Shown here piece by piece: positions 1-7,927 of a stretch of DNA of 34,347 nucleotides (its first letter is position 1; each line of letters starts with the position of its first letter). The position numbers and the translations under genes were made by a program. The notes below the pieces were generated by a model. That model had not been told where the DNA came from. It ran no database searches and saw only the letters and a list, made by a program, of their open reading frames with translations. The stretch is taken from positions 1 through 34,347 of the forward strand of contig CAZTRF010000004.1 in assembly GCA_964616495.1 (NCBI GenBank). Direction: 5' to 3'. This DNA comes from DAOSVX01 sp964616495 (lineage in GTDB: Bacteria > Bacillota_I > Bacilli_A > RF39 > UBA660).

Positions 1-1312
1 ATTCTTCTTTATAGTTTTCACCAACGATTTCCCCTAGTTTTTCCCAAGCCATTCTTAAATCTAAGCTGATAAATTCTATAGCCATTTCTGATTGAATGGC
101 CTTTAAAACATTTTCTAAACTTATTTGTGCTTCTTCTAATAAAGATATTTGGCGAACGTTAGAAAAATATGTGGCATCATTATTTTCAATAAGTCCTAAA
201 TTAAACATTGAAATTATCTTACTTTTTAAAATATCTAAGCCTTCTAAATTTTTAGTATTGCCAAAAACCACTTCTTCAGACTTAAACATTTTTAAATCTA
301 TATTTGATTCTAAATCACTTTTATTAATAAATATTAAATGGGGATAATTTTTAATATATTCAAATAAAGATGTTTCCTCTTTTGATAACTTTGTACTATT
401 ATCTAAAACTAAAAGAACTAAATCAGCTTGTTTAATAGCTTGTCGACTTTTTTCTACTCCAATTTTCTCTATTTGGTTGTTAGTTTTTCTGATCCCCGCT
501 GTATCTATTAAATTAATTTTTACCCCATTTAAAACAATTTCTATTTCAATTGTATCTCTAGTTGTTCCGGGAATATTAGTAACAATAGCACTTTCACTTT
601 GAGATAAGGTATTTAAAATACTACTTTTACCAACATTTGGTTTTCCAACAATAACTATTTTTAAACCTTCTTTTATAATTTTACCTGTTTTAGATCTTTC
701 TATTATTTTTTCTAAACTCTTAAAAATATTATTTACCTTTTGTTGAATCTGATCTATTGTTATTTTTTCAATATCTTCATATTCCGGATAATCAATATTA
801 ACTTCAATATTTGTCAACATTTTAGTTAATTCTTCTCTTATTTTTTTTATTTCATTTGATAAAATTCCACACATTTGGTTTAAAGCCATTTTTTTAGCTT
901 TTTCACTTTTGGCCATTAACAAGTCTGCAACAGCTTCTGCTTCTACTAAGTCTATTCTTCCGTTTAAAAAAGCTCGTTTTGTAAATTCTCCAGGTTCTGC
1001 CATACGACACCCATTTTTTAATAATAAGTTTAAAATTTGATGACAAGCTATTATATTTCCATGACAATTTATTTCAACAATATCTTCTTTTGTATAAGTT
1101 TTTGGTGCTTTCATTACCATAACCAATACTTCATCTATTTTTTCTCCTTTATCGACTATATGTCCATAGTGAATAGTATGAGTTAAAGCTTTTGATATAC
1201 TTTTATTAAAAATTTTTTCTGATACCTCAATTGCTTTTGAGCCACTTATTCTTATAATTGATATAGCGCCTATCCCTGTTGCACTAGATATTGCACATAT
1301 TGTATCTTCCAT
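1..1312 (-). CDS. mnmE: tRNA uridine-5-carboxymethylaminomethyl modification GTPase MnmE (3' end off window)
   Basis: MnmE (TrmE) works with MnmG to modify the wobble uridine of certain tRNAs. The reading frame runs leftward from an ATG at 1312 behind an AAAGGGGAT ribosome site and leaves the window after about 437 codons. Family proteins are about 450-460 residues, so only the last stretch with the C-terminal CIGK-type motif is missing. The N-terminal folate-binding domain is followed by a G domain with GKPNVGKS at about residue 223, DTAGIR near 269 and NKSD near 328. It follows jag, as in many Firmicutes, but a terminator and its own extended -10 separate the two, so it is probably its own transcription unit. 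By common synteny mnmG, rsmG, noc, parA and parB could lie just beyond the left edge. Identification is secure. Confidence 0.96.
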   Translation of the reverse strand, partial: MEDTICAISSATGIGAISIIRISGSKAIEVSEKIFNKSISKALTHTIHYGHIVDKGEKIDEVLVMVMKAPKTYTKEDIVEINCHGNIIACHQILNLLLKNGCRMAEPGEFTKRAFLNGRIDLVEAEAVADLLMAKSEKAKKMALNQMCGILSNEIKKIREELTKMLTNIEVNIDYPEYEDIEKITIDQIQQKVNNIFKSLEKIIERSKTGKIIKEGLKIVIVGKPNVGKSSILNTLSQSESAIVTNIPGTTRDTIEIEIVLNGVKINLIDTAGIRKTNNQIEKIGVEKSRQAIKQADLVLLVLDNSTKLSKEETSLFEYIKNYPHLIFINKSDLESNIDLKMFKSEEVVFGNTKNLEGLDILKSKIISMFNLGLIENNDATYFSNVRQISLLEEAQISLENVLKAIQSEMAIEFISLDLRMAWEKLGEIVGENYKEE

Positions 1313-1337
1313 ATAGTTATCCCCTTTCATCGCGGTT

Positions 1338-1346
1338 ATTATAACA
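1338..1346 (-). promoter_or_regulatory. Extended -10 promoter for mnmE
   Basis: On the minus strand the sequence reads TGTTATAAT, a perfect extended -10, about 25 bases before the mnmE start codon. No good -35 box is seen at the expected distance, which is typical of promoters driven by the TG extension. Confidence 0.6.
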
Positions 1347-1361
1347 CATTTAACTTAAAGT

Positions 1362-1392
1362 AGAATAAAAAACCAGAAGTTAATCTTCTGGT
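1362..1392 (-). terminator. Rho-independent terminator after jag
   Basis: Reading leftward, ACCAGAAG (1392-1385) pairs perfectly with CTTCTGGT (1379-1372) around a five-base loop that contains the jag stop codon. Six T residues and a further T-rich stretch follow. It ends the rnpA-yidC-jag unit. Confidence 0.85.
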
Positions 1393-1988
1393 TTAATAAT
1401 AACGTATCTATTTGGTTCTTCGCCATCACTTTCAGTTATTATTCCTTTGAAATTAGATAAAGTACTATGGACTATTCTTCTTTCATAAGAGTTCATGCTA
1501 TCTAACTTCGCCGGGACTTTAGTTGATAATACTTCTCTAGCAACATTTTTTGCTAATCTTTCAATATTTCTTTCTTGTTTTTCTTTATAATTTTCAACAT
1601 CTAATAACAACATTGGATAATAATTTAGTTTATTGTGAACTACTGCTTTAATAATATTCTTTAGCGCTTCTAAAGTTTGGCCATTTTTACCAATTAATAT
1701 AGCATTATTATCTGAATACATTTTTATTTGAATTTGAGTATTTCTTATTTTACTTTCAAATCTCGTTTTAATACCCATATCATCAAGAAGCTCTTTAAGA
1801 TATTCTTTAATATAATCTTCTACATCCGATAGTTTTGTTATTTTTAATATAATGCTCCCACTTTTAAACAATGTCCCCTTTTTTTCTTCCTTAGTAATTA
1901 TTAATTCTTCTTCGGTTGCTTTTAATTCTTTCAAAGCTTTTTCTAAAAGCTCTTCATAGTTCTTTCCTTCGTATGTATGTTTTTCCAT
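1380..1988 (-). CDS. jag: RNA-binding protein Jag/KhpB
   Basis: Jag (KhpB) is a cytoplasmic RNA-binding protein, usually encoded beside yidC, linked to cell elongation and division control in other Firmicutes. The 202-residue protein shows the expected order: an N-terminal Jag_N domain (about residues 1-50), a KH domain with the GKNG loop at 100-103, and a C-terminal R3H domain with R170...H174 in the RxxxH arrangement. Length matches the family. The ATG at 1988 lies one base past the yidC stop, and its strong GGAGGG ribosome site sits inside the end of yidC, so the two are translationally linked. A terminator overlaps its stop codon. Confidence 0.95.
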   Translation of the reverse strand: MEKHTYEGKNYEELLEKALKELKATEEELIITKEEKKGTLFKSGSIILKITKLSDVEDYIKEYLKELLDDMGIKTRFESKIRNTQIQIKMYSDNNAILIGKNGQTLEALKNIIKAVVHNKLNYYPMLLLDVENYKEKQERNIERLAKNVAREVLSTKVPAKLDSMNSYERRIVHSTLSNFKGIITESDGEEPNRYVIIKPED

Positions 1989-1989
1989 A

Positions 1990-2964
1990 TCAAGCCCTCC
2001 TTTTTTTTATAATTATATTTTGAACTACAGTAAACGCATTCGTAACTATCCAATAAAGGCCAATTGCTGCTGGTAAACTCAAAGAAGCAATTGATATTAT
2101 TACTAGCATAAACTTTGACATTAGCTGAGTTTGCTTTTGAGTACTATCTTCGCTAGTTGATTGAGAAGCCATAGTATTTCTTAGAGAAAAATAGGTTGTA
2201 ACTATTAATAAAGCAATCAAGAAAATATAAATATAATTTCCATTTTTAATACCAACTAATGGAGTTGTTCCCAACTGAATATGAAATGGAATAGATCCTA
2301 GTTTAAAATTAAATAAGTTAGATTCGAAAATAGCAGGAACTCTATTTACAGCTTCTAAGAAAGCTAAGAATAAAGGAAGTTGAATAAATGAAAATAAACA
2401 GCCAGTTAATGGTTTTATTTTATATTTTTTGTAAATAATCATTGTTTCTTCACTTTTTTTCATCATGCTTTCTTTATCCGTTTTATCTTTATACTTTGCT
2501 TCTAATTTTTTGATTTCTGGTTGAGCTAATTTCATACTTTCAGTTTGTTTTAATGAATTTTTTGACAATGGATACATAACTAATCTTATTAATAATCCTA
2601 TTAACATAACAGCCACTCCATAATTTTTTACTAGTTGTCCTATTTTCAATATGATAAAGGCCAAAGGTTTTACAAAAACTACTTCCCATAATTTATCATA
2701 CTCTTTGCTATTAGAATTAATTTTAAAATTATCACAAGACGGTAATTTTGATATTTTTACTTGCATGTTTTTTTCGTTTTTTTCATAAAGTTCTAAAACT
2801 TCCTTAGATTCTGGCTGACATAATATGTTTGATGGTAAGGTTTGTCCAGTTTCTTTATAAGTTACTTTCTTTTTGTCTTCTGTTGTTAAATATTTTGTGC
2901 AGCCTCCTGTTAAGAATAAAATCATTATTAATATAAGAATTATTCTTTTTTTATTTTTATTCAT
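1990..2964 (-). CDS. yidC: Membrane protein insertase YidC/SpoIIIJ (lipoprotein type)
   Basis: YidC inserts and folds membrane proteins, alone or with SecYEG. The 324-residue protein starts with a lipoprotein signal peptide whose lipobox ends LTGGC (Cys22). An extracytoplasmic region to about residue 95 follows, then the conserved core of five membrane segments starting near residue 97. A KxxxxPLSK-type hairpin and the cytoplasmic loop rich in K, E and M come after the first core segment. It is somewhat longer than Bacillus SpoIIIJ (about 260 residues) because of the extra N-terminal extracytoplasmic segment. Its ATG overlaps the rnpA stop (ATGA), so the two genes are co-translated. In spore formers this paralogue (SpoIIIJ) is required for forespore development; that role is not provable here. 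Confidence 0.95.
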   Translation of the reverse strand: MNKNKKRIILILIMILFLTGGCTKYLTTEDKKKVTYKETGQTLPSNILCQPESKEVLELYEKNEKNMQVKISKLPSCDNFKINSNSKEYDKLWEVVFVKPLAFIILKIGQLVKNYGVAVMLIGLLIRLVMYPLSKNSLKQTESMKLAQPEIKKLEAKYKDKTDKESMMKKSEETMIIYKKYKIKPLTGCLFSFIQLPLFLAFLEAVNRVPAIFESNLFNFKLGSIPFHIQLGTTPLVGIKNGNYIYIFLIALLIVTTYFSLRNTMASQSTSEDSTQKQTQLMSKFMLVIISIASLSLPAAIGLYWIVTNAFTVVQNIIIKKRRA

Positions 2965-3284
2965 TTATTCACCTTTAGCATTAATTTTATTTTTTCCTCT
3001 AACTTATAATATGGTAAATTAATGCAGTCCTTCTTAACCATTATAATATAATCTCGTCCATTTTGAAATAATAATTTGTTTTTATCAATAATATTTCTAA
3101 CTCTTCTTTTCATTAAATTTCTATGAACAGCATTCATATATTTTTTACTAACTGCTATTCCAAATCTCATTTCTTTTTTACTTTCCTTATAATATATATA
3201 TATATATTCAGATTTTATAATTTTTCCATACTTAATAATTTCATTAAAATCTTCTTTACTTTTTACAATCTCTTTTTTTTTCAT
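2961..3284 (-). CDS. rnpA: Ribonuclease P protein component
   Basis: RnpA is the protein subunit of RNase P, which trims tRNA 5' leaders. From the ATG at 3284 the protein has 107 residues, a usual length, and contains the RNR signature: R55 N56, K59 R60 and R63 in the segment HRNLMKRRVRN. An in-frame TTG at 3314 would add ten unmatched residues and is rejected. No Shine-Dalgarno sequence is visible before 3284. The gene is normally preceded by rpmH (ribosomal protein L34), but here oriC lies directly upstream and no L34 coding sequence is present. It overlaps yidC by four bases. Confidence 0.93.
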   Translation of the reverse strand: MKKKEIVKSKEDFNEIIKYGKIIKSEYIYIYYKESKKEMRFGIAVSKKYMNAVHRNLMKRRVRNIIDKNKLLFQNGRDYIIMVKKDCINLPYYKLEEKIKLMLKVNK

Positions 3285-3623
3285 AATTATATTATTGTTA
3301 ATAATATTTAACAAAATTGTGGATATGTTAAAAATTATTATTCCTTTCTTTTTTCTTTAAATTACCTTAATTATATTCTGTTTTAATTTTTTTTGTCAAC
3401 ATTTCCACACAATTTTTTAATAATGTGGATAAAAAAAGTTATCCACATTAAAAAATTTTGTGAATATTGTTGATAACTTTTTAAAATTACGTTATTATAG
3501 ACATTAAATCAAAAAATGTATGTGAATAACTCTTGTGGATAGTTGGTTTGGCGATTTTTTCTCTTTTAATTTTTTTGTGAATAAGTTAGAATGTAATCAG
3601 TAAGCGTATGGTGAGGTGATAAA
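3285..3623. other. oriC: Origin of replication oriC with DnaA-box cluster
   Basis: This non-coding, extremely A+T-rich interval lies between divergent rnpA and dnaA. Perfect DnaA boxes (TTATCCACA) occur at 3424-3432 (reverse) and 3439-3447 (forward), inside a perfect inverted repeat of 12-base arms at 3421-3432 and 3439-3450. Near-matches on the same theme are TGTGGATAT 3319-3327, ATTTCCACA 3401-3409, TGTGAATAT 3459-3467, TGTTGATAA 3468-3476, TGTGAATAA 3521-3529, TGTGGATAG 3534-3542 and TGTGAATAA 3576-3584. After the box at 3534, a G-rich cluster (3543-3553) and a T-rich stretch (3554-3578) resemble the unwinding arrangement of Bacillus origins. The switch of gene strand here agrees with bidirectional replication. 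The dnaA-dnaN gap holds only weak box-like sequences. Confidence 0.9.
3421..3450. repeat. Inverted pair of perfect DnaA boxes
   Basis: TAATGTGGATAA and TTATCCACATTA are exact reverse complements separated by six bases, placing two consensus DnaA boxes head to head. They are the only two perfect boxes in oriC, so they are the likely high-affinity DnaA anchor. Confidence 0.85.
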
Positions 3624-4970
3624 ATGAATTTAGAAGTTTTATGGAATAATATTCTTGAGGATATTAGTCAAGAATTAGTTCCAATTTCTTTTAATACTTG
3701 GTTTAAAAATACTTCACTAATTAACATTTCAAATAATAAAGCAACTATAAAAGTTCCGATGCAAACTCACAAAAAATTATTAGGGGAAACTTATTATGAT
3801 TTAATTGAAAATGTTTTTGTAGATAAAACTGGTAATAATTATGACTTAGACTTTGTTTGTGAAGAAGATATCGAAAAAAATATTATTCAAATTCCCCAAA
3901 TAGAAGAAAATGAAAATAAATATTTTGAATCTAATTTAATGAAAAAATATACTTTTGATAATTTTATTATTGGAGAATCTAATAAATTTGCTCAAAGTGC
4001 ATCTATCGCCGTTGCTCAAAATCCTGGTAAAATTTATAATCCTTTATTTATTTATGGAAAAAGTGGATTAGGTAAAACTCATTTAATGCATGCTATTGGA
4101 AATTATATAGTAGATCATTCAAATAAAACGGTTTTATATATTACAAGTGATGATTTTATTACGGATTTTACTGGGCTAGCTAATCACGGTAATGAAAATA
4201 ATTTAGATTATGTTAACCAATTTAAAAATAAATATCGAAATGTTGATGTTTTAATGATTGATGATATTCAATTTTTAGCTGGTGCTGATAAAACTCAAAA
4301 AGAATTTTTTCATACTTTTAATTCACTATATTCTGATGAAAAGCAAATTATTATAAGTTCTGATAGATCTCCAAATGATTTACAAATATTAGAAGAAAGA
4401 CTTCGAACAAGATTTGCTTGGGGATTAACTGTAGACATTTATCCCCCAGATTTCGAATTAAAAAAAGCTTTATTAAAACATAAAATACAAGGGCATGATG
4501 TTGCTAAAATGATTTCTGATGAGGTTATTGAATTTATTGCAGGTTCGTGCGAAAATGATGTTAGACATCTTGAAGGGGCAATTACTAGATTATATGCTTA
4601 TTCAGCTATGACTAACTGTAATAATATTAATCTTGACTTTGCTCAAGAAGCTTTAAAAGATTATGTTAACAAATCTATTTATTTTAAAAATAATATTTCT
4701 AAAATTCAGTTAGCTGTTGCTGAATATTATAATCTTAAAATAGAAGACTTAAAAGGCAAGAAAAAAGCAAATAATGTATCTTTTCCTAGACAAATAGCAA
4801 TGTATCTTTGTAGACTAATGACTGATGAACCTTTACAAAGAATTGGATTAGAATTTGGAGGTAGGGATCATACTACAGTTATGTATGCTTATGAAAAAAT
4901 TAATAAAGATTTACTAGATAATAAACAATTAAAAAATATTGTGAATGATATTAAGGATAAAATAGTGTAA
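3624..4970 (+). CDS. dnaA: Chromosomal replication initiator protein DnaA
   Basis: DnaA binds oriC boxes, unwinds DNA and loads the helicase. The 448-residue protein has domain I (1-80), a short linker domain II (about 81-105), and an AAA+ domain with Walker A GKSGLGKT at 145-152 and Walker B MIDD at 211-214. It ends with a DNA-binding helix-turn-helix domain IV carrying the DnaA signature GGRDHTTV at 412-419. Length and domains match Firmicutes DnaA. The ATG follows a GAGGTGAT ribosome site. The adjacent box cluster suggests autoregulation, as known for the family. Confidence 0.98.
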   Translation: MNLEVLWNNILEDISQELVPISFNTWFKNTSLINISNNKATIKVPMQTHKKLLGETYYDLIENVFVDKTGNNYDLDFVCEEDIEKNIIQIPQIEENENKYFESNLMKKYTFDNFIIGESNKFAQSASIAVAQNPGKIYNPLFIYGKSGLGKTHLMHAIGNYIVDHSNKTVLYITSDDFITDFTGLANHGNENNLDYVNQFKNKYRNVDVLMIDDIQFLAGADKTQKEFFHTFNSLYSDEKQIIISSDRSPNDLQILEERLRTRFAWGLTVDIYPPDFELKKALLKHKIQGHDVAKMISDEVIEFIAGSCENDVRHLEGAITRLYAYSAMTNCNNINLDFAQEALKDYVNKSIYFKNNISKIQLAVAEYYNLKIEDLKGKKKANNVSFPRQIAMYLCRLMTDEPLQRIGLEFGGRDHTTVMYAYEKINKDLLDNKQLKNIVNDIKDKIV

Positions 4971-5023
4971 TTGTTAATAAAAAATATTTAATTTTTTTGA
5001 AATAAAGGCAAAAATTAAAGTTA

Positions 5024-5051
5024 TTAACACATTCCACACCATTAATATAAA
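5024..5051 (+). promoter_or_regulatory. Possible dnaN promoter in the dnaA-dnaN gap
   Basis: TTAACA (5024-5029) and TATAAA (5046-5051) are spaced by 16 bases, 20 bases before dnaN. The match is only moderate, and dnaN may also be read from dnaA. Confidence 0.35.
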
Positions 5052-5071
5052 TAAAAGAAAGGAAGATATAA

Positions 5072-6190
5072 ATGAAATTTAAAATTTCTAAAAATATTCT
5101 AATTGAAAATTTAAACTATGTTAGTAAGGCTATTACTAATAAAACTATTATTCCTATATTAAATGGAATAAGATTTAATTTAACTGAGGAAGGACTAGAA
5201 TTAATAGCTACTGATTCTGAATTAACTATAAAATCTTTTATTAATAAAAAAGATATTAAAGAAATAGTTAGTAATGGTATATGTGTTATTCAAAGTAAAT
5301 ATTTGTTAGACATTATTAGAAAAATGCCTGAAGAAGATATTAATTTTGAGATAATAGATGGATTAAAAATAAAAATATATACTAAAAAGAATCAATATTC
5401 ATTAAATTGTTTAGATTCTAAAGACTTTCCTAAATTTAAAATAGAAGAAAGTAAAAATCAGGTTAAAGTAGAAAGTAAAGTTTTAAAAGAAATAATATTT
5501 CAAACATCATTTGCTATTTCTACTCAAGAATCAAGACCATTATTAACTGGTATTAATTTTAAAATAAATGGAAATGTTTTTGATATTACTTCTACGGATT
5601 CTTATAGATTAGCTAAAAAAGAAATTATTTTAAAAGATCCAGTATTAGAAACAGTTAATATTGTTATTCCTGGTAAAAATATTATAGAATTAGAAAAAAT
5701 ATTACCAGAAGATGGAGAAGTTTTAATAAATATTTTTAATAGCAAAGCCATTTTCACTTTTAATAATATAGTATTTCAAACTAACTTAATTAGTGGATCT
5801 TATCCAAATACCACAAACTTAATTCCAGTAGAATTTGAAATAATAGTAGAAACTTTAAAAAAAGATTTTTTTGAAGCAATAGATAGAGCTGCATTGTTAA
5901 CTCAAAATAAAGAAAAAAATATTGTTAAAATGAATATTAAAAATAAAGTAATGAAAATAAGTTCTTTTTCTTCAGAAATTGGTAAAGTCGAAGAAGAGTT
6001 AAATGTTTCTGTTGATGATAAAAAAGAAATAGATATTTCTTTTAGTGCTAAATATATGTTAGAAGCATTAAAAACCATTAATAGTGAAAAATTAATAATT
6101 CTTTTAAACAGTGAATTAAAACCAATTGTTATAAAATCAATTGAAGATGAAACAAATATACAATTAATATTACCTATAAAAACATATTAA
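5072..6190 (+). CDS. dnaN: DNA polymerase III beta sliding clamp
   Basis: DnaN forms the ring-shaped clamp that tethers DNA polymerase III to DNA. The 372-residue length and the three-fold repeated clamp domains match the family: the N-terminal KFKISKNILIENLNYVSKAI region, the central ESRPLLTGINF segment, and the C-terminal PIKTY, close to the usual P-[IV]-[RKT] ending. The ATG is preceded by AAAGGAAG. It lies directly after dnaA, as in most bacteria. Downstream, the usual S4-domain gene (yaaA) is absent and a comK-like gene occupies its place. Confidence 0.98.
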   Translation: MKFKISKNILIENLNYVSKAITNKTIIPILNGIRFNLTEEGLELIATDSELTIKSFINKKDIKEIVSNGICVIQSKYLLDIIRKMPEEDINFEIIDGLKIKIYTKKNQYSLNCLDSKDFPKFKIEESKNQVKVESKVLKEIIFQTSFAISTQESRPLLTGINFKINGNVFDITSTDSYRLAKKEIILKDPVLETVNIVIPGKNIIELEKILPEDGEVLINIFNSKAIFTFNNIVFQTNLISGSYPNTTNLIPVEFEIIVETLKKDFFEAIDRAALLTQNKEKNIVKMNIKNKVMKISSFSSEIGKVEEELNVSVDDKKEIDISFSAKYMLEALKTINSEKLIILLNSELKPIVIKSIEDETNIQLILPIKTY

Positions 6191-6199
6191 TTGTTTTTT

Positions 6200-6239
6200 T
6201 TGACAAAATTCGACAAAATCCGACATTAAATTGTGATAT
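6200..6239 (+). promoter_or_regulatory. Putative promoter/operator of the comK-like gene with 10-bp direct repeats
   Basis: Three units on a 10-base period start at 6201, 6211 and 6221 (TGACAAAATT, CGACAAAATC, CGACATTAAA). They end just before an extended -10-like TGTGATATA (6232-6240). TTGACA (6200-6205) or TCGACA (6210-6215) could act as -35; the second is 18 bases from TGATAT. The one-turn repeat period suggests a site for a protein that binds one face of DNA. Function is inferred. Confidence 0.4.
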
Positions 6240-6271
6240 AAGGACTTCTTGAAAAAGGAGGTGTTTATATT

Positions 6272-6730
6272 TTGGAAGAATATGAAATTAATTTAAATAC
6301 TTTAGCTTTAATTCCTATAAGTGAAAAAAAGACAAAAATATTTGAAAAAGATTCTGAATTTATAGTGGAAAAAACAGTAAATAAAATTATGGAAGAAAGT
6401 TGTGAATTCTTTGGAAGTTCTTTAATAGGTCGTCAAAAAGGCACATCTAAATTAATTGGTGTAACTCACAAGGCTCCTATAATAGTAGAAGAAACTAAAG
6501 AAATAATCTTTTTTCCGACGTCATCGCCGAGATTATCAAATTGTTGCTGGATTTCTTTAAATAATTTAGAAAACTATTATTCAAAAAATCAAAATAAAAC
6601 TGTGGTTTTAGAATTTAAAAACAAAAAAGAGTTAAACTTAAGCATTTCATATGGAATTGTGGATAATCAAATTTTGAGAGCTACAAGATTAGAATCTGTT
6701 ATTCGAAAAAGAAGAAAGAAAAACCTTTAA
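6272..6730 (+). CDS. comK: ComK-family competence transcription factor
   Basis: ComK is the master activator of DNA-uptake genes in Bacilli. This 152-residue protein matches ComK through its core: CEFFGSS near residue 44, GRQKGT, then a H-K-PI segment, and FFPTSSP followed by a CCWIS segment near 90, where Bacillus ComK has FPTLSST and CGWIS. It also keeps LxISYGIVDNQILRA near 130, like ELPISYNSFENQVYRT. The C-terminal tail of Bacillus ComK (192 residues), which is involved in degradation and oligomerisation, is shortened. Start is TTG at 6272 with AAGGAGGTG (6255-6263) eight bases upstream, the strongest ribosome site in the window. It sits between dnaN and recF, an unusual place. Whether it controls competence here is unknown. 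Confidence 0.85.
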   Translation: MEEYEINLNTLALIPISEKKTKIFEKDSEFIVEKTVNKIMEESCEFFGSSLIGRQKGTSKLIGVTHKAPIIVEETKEIIFFPTSSPRLSNCCWISLNNLENYYSKNQNKTVVLEFKNKKELNLSISYGIVDNQILRATRLESVIRKRRKKNL

Positions 6731-6745
6731 AAATAAGTTTTTAAG

Positions 6746-6790
6746 TGATATAATATATTTAGATGTGTAGGGATACCACCAAATATATTA
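6746..6790 (+). promoter_or_regulatory. recF promoter with flanking 10-bp inverted repeat
   Basis: TGATATAAT (6746-6754) is a perfect extended -10. From its last bases, TAATATATTT (6751-6760) is an exact reverse complement of AAATATATTA (6781-6790), with 20 bases between. The repeat spans the expected start of transcription, so it could be an operator or a 5' hairpin of the recF-gyrB-gyrA message. Confidence 0.55.
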
Positions 6791-6823
6791 TTTTTATTAT
6801 TTAATACTAAAAAGAGGTCTAAA

Positions 6824-7927
6824 ATGCAAATTCAAAAATTAAAAATAACTAATTTTAGAAATTATGACCATTTAGAAATGAATTTTTCAAAAAAGGTAAA
6901 TATAATTTTTGGAAAAAATGGATGTGGAAAAACAAATTTAGTTGAAAGTATCTATTTTTTAGCATTAACTAAAACTTTTAGATCAATTAATGATAAAATT
7001 ATTATTAAAGATGGAACCAATAAATCTATAATAGAAGGAGAAATAATAAAAAACCAAAAAAAAGAGTTTTATAAATTACAAATTGATGAAAATGGCAAAA
7101 CAGTTACTATTAATAAAATAAAAATCAAAGCATTGAGTGATTATATTTCGAAAATAAATATTGTATTATTTAATCCAAATGACTTAAAAACAATAAAAGA
7201 TACCCCAAGTTTAAGAAGAAAAAATTTAAATGTAGATTTATCTCAATTAGATAATGAATATTTAAAAAACTTAAATGATTATAATAGAGTCTTAAAGCAG
7301 AGAAATAATTACTTAAGAACATTATATATTAATAGAACAGCTTCATTAGAATATTTAAATATTATAACTGATAAATTAATTCAAATTGGTCAAAAAATAA
7401 ATAATAATAGAAATGCTTTTTTTGAAGAAGTTAACAATACTATTGCTAATAATTACCAAAAAATTTGTAATTTATCAGATTTAAAAATTAAATACATTTC
7501 AGACTTTAATAATATTTCTGATGATAAATTAAAAGAAAAATACAAAAAAAGTATTGAAAAAGATATTATTTTGGGAAAAACTCAAATAGGAATTCATCAT
7601 GATGATTATCGCTATCTATTAAATAAAAAAGATTTAAAAGAATATGGTTCAGAAGGGCAACAAAAGAATGCTATAATTTCTTATAAACTATCGGCATTGA
7701 ATATCTTTTTTAATAAAAATAAAACATATCCCATATTAATACTAGACGATTTGTTTAGTGAGTTAGATAATCAAAAAATAAATAATATTTTAAAGTTGTT
7801 AAAAAAAAGAGTTCAAGTATTTATTACAGTTACTGATTTGAATAAAGTATCAGAAAAACTTTTACAGAATTGTAAAATTATAGAAATAAAAAAAGGAAAA
7901 GCGGAGGTAATAACAAATGGCACATGA
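6824..7927 (+). CDS. recF: DNA replication and repair protein RecF
   Basis: RecF is an SMC-like ATPase that helps load RecA at gapped DNA and stalled forks. The 367-residue protein has Walker A GKNGCGKT at 30-37, an ABC-type signature region GSEGQQKN near 283 and Walker B ILILDDLFSELD near 304. Length fits the family. The ATG follows AAAGAGGT. The stop overlaps the gyrB start by 11 bases, so recF, gyrB and gyrA form one unit as in Bacillus. Confidence 0.97.
   Translation: MQIQKLKITNFRNYDHLEMNFSKKVNIIFGKNGCGKTNLVESIYFLALTKTFRSINDKIIIKDGTNKSIIEGEIIKNQKKEFYKLQIDENGKTVTINKIKIKALSDYISKINIVLFNPNDLKTIKDTPSLRRKNLNVDLSQLDNEYLKNLNDYNRVLKQRNNYLRTLYINRTASLEYLNIITDKLIQIGQKINNNRNAFFEEVNNTIANNYQKICNLSDLKIKYISDFNNISDDKLKEKYKKSIEKDIILGKTQIGIHHDDYRYLLNKKDLKEYGSEGQQKNAIISYKLSALNIFFNKNKTYPILILDDLFSELDNQKINNILKLLKKRVQVFITVTDLNKVSEKLLQNCKIIEIKKGKAEVITNGT

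Noticed and set aside
3284..3314. Longer rnpA from a TTG start at 3314
   Set aside because: The ten added residues match nothing in the family and the region is oriC-proximal A+T-rich DNA; the ATG at 3284 gives the normal length.
3543..3600. DnaA-trio unwinding element in oriC
   Set aside because: A G-rich cluster and T-rich stretch follow a DnaA box, but I could not find a convincing repeated trinucleotide in register.
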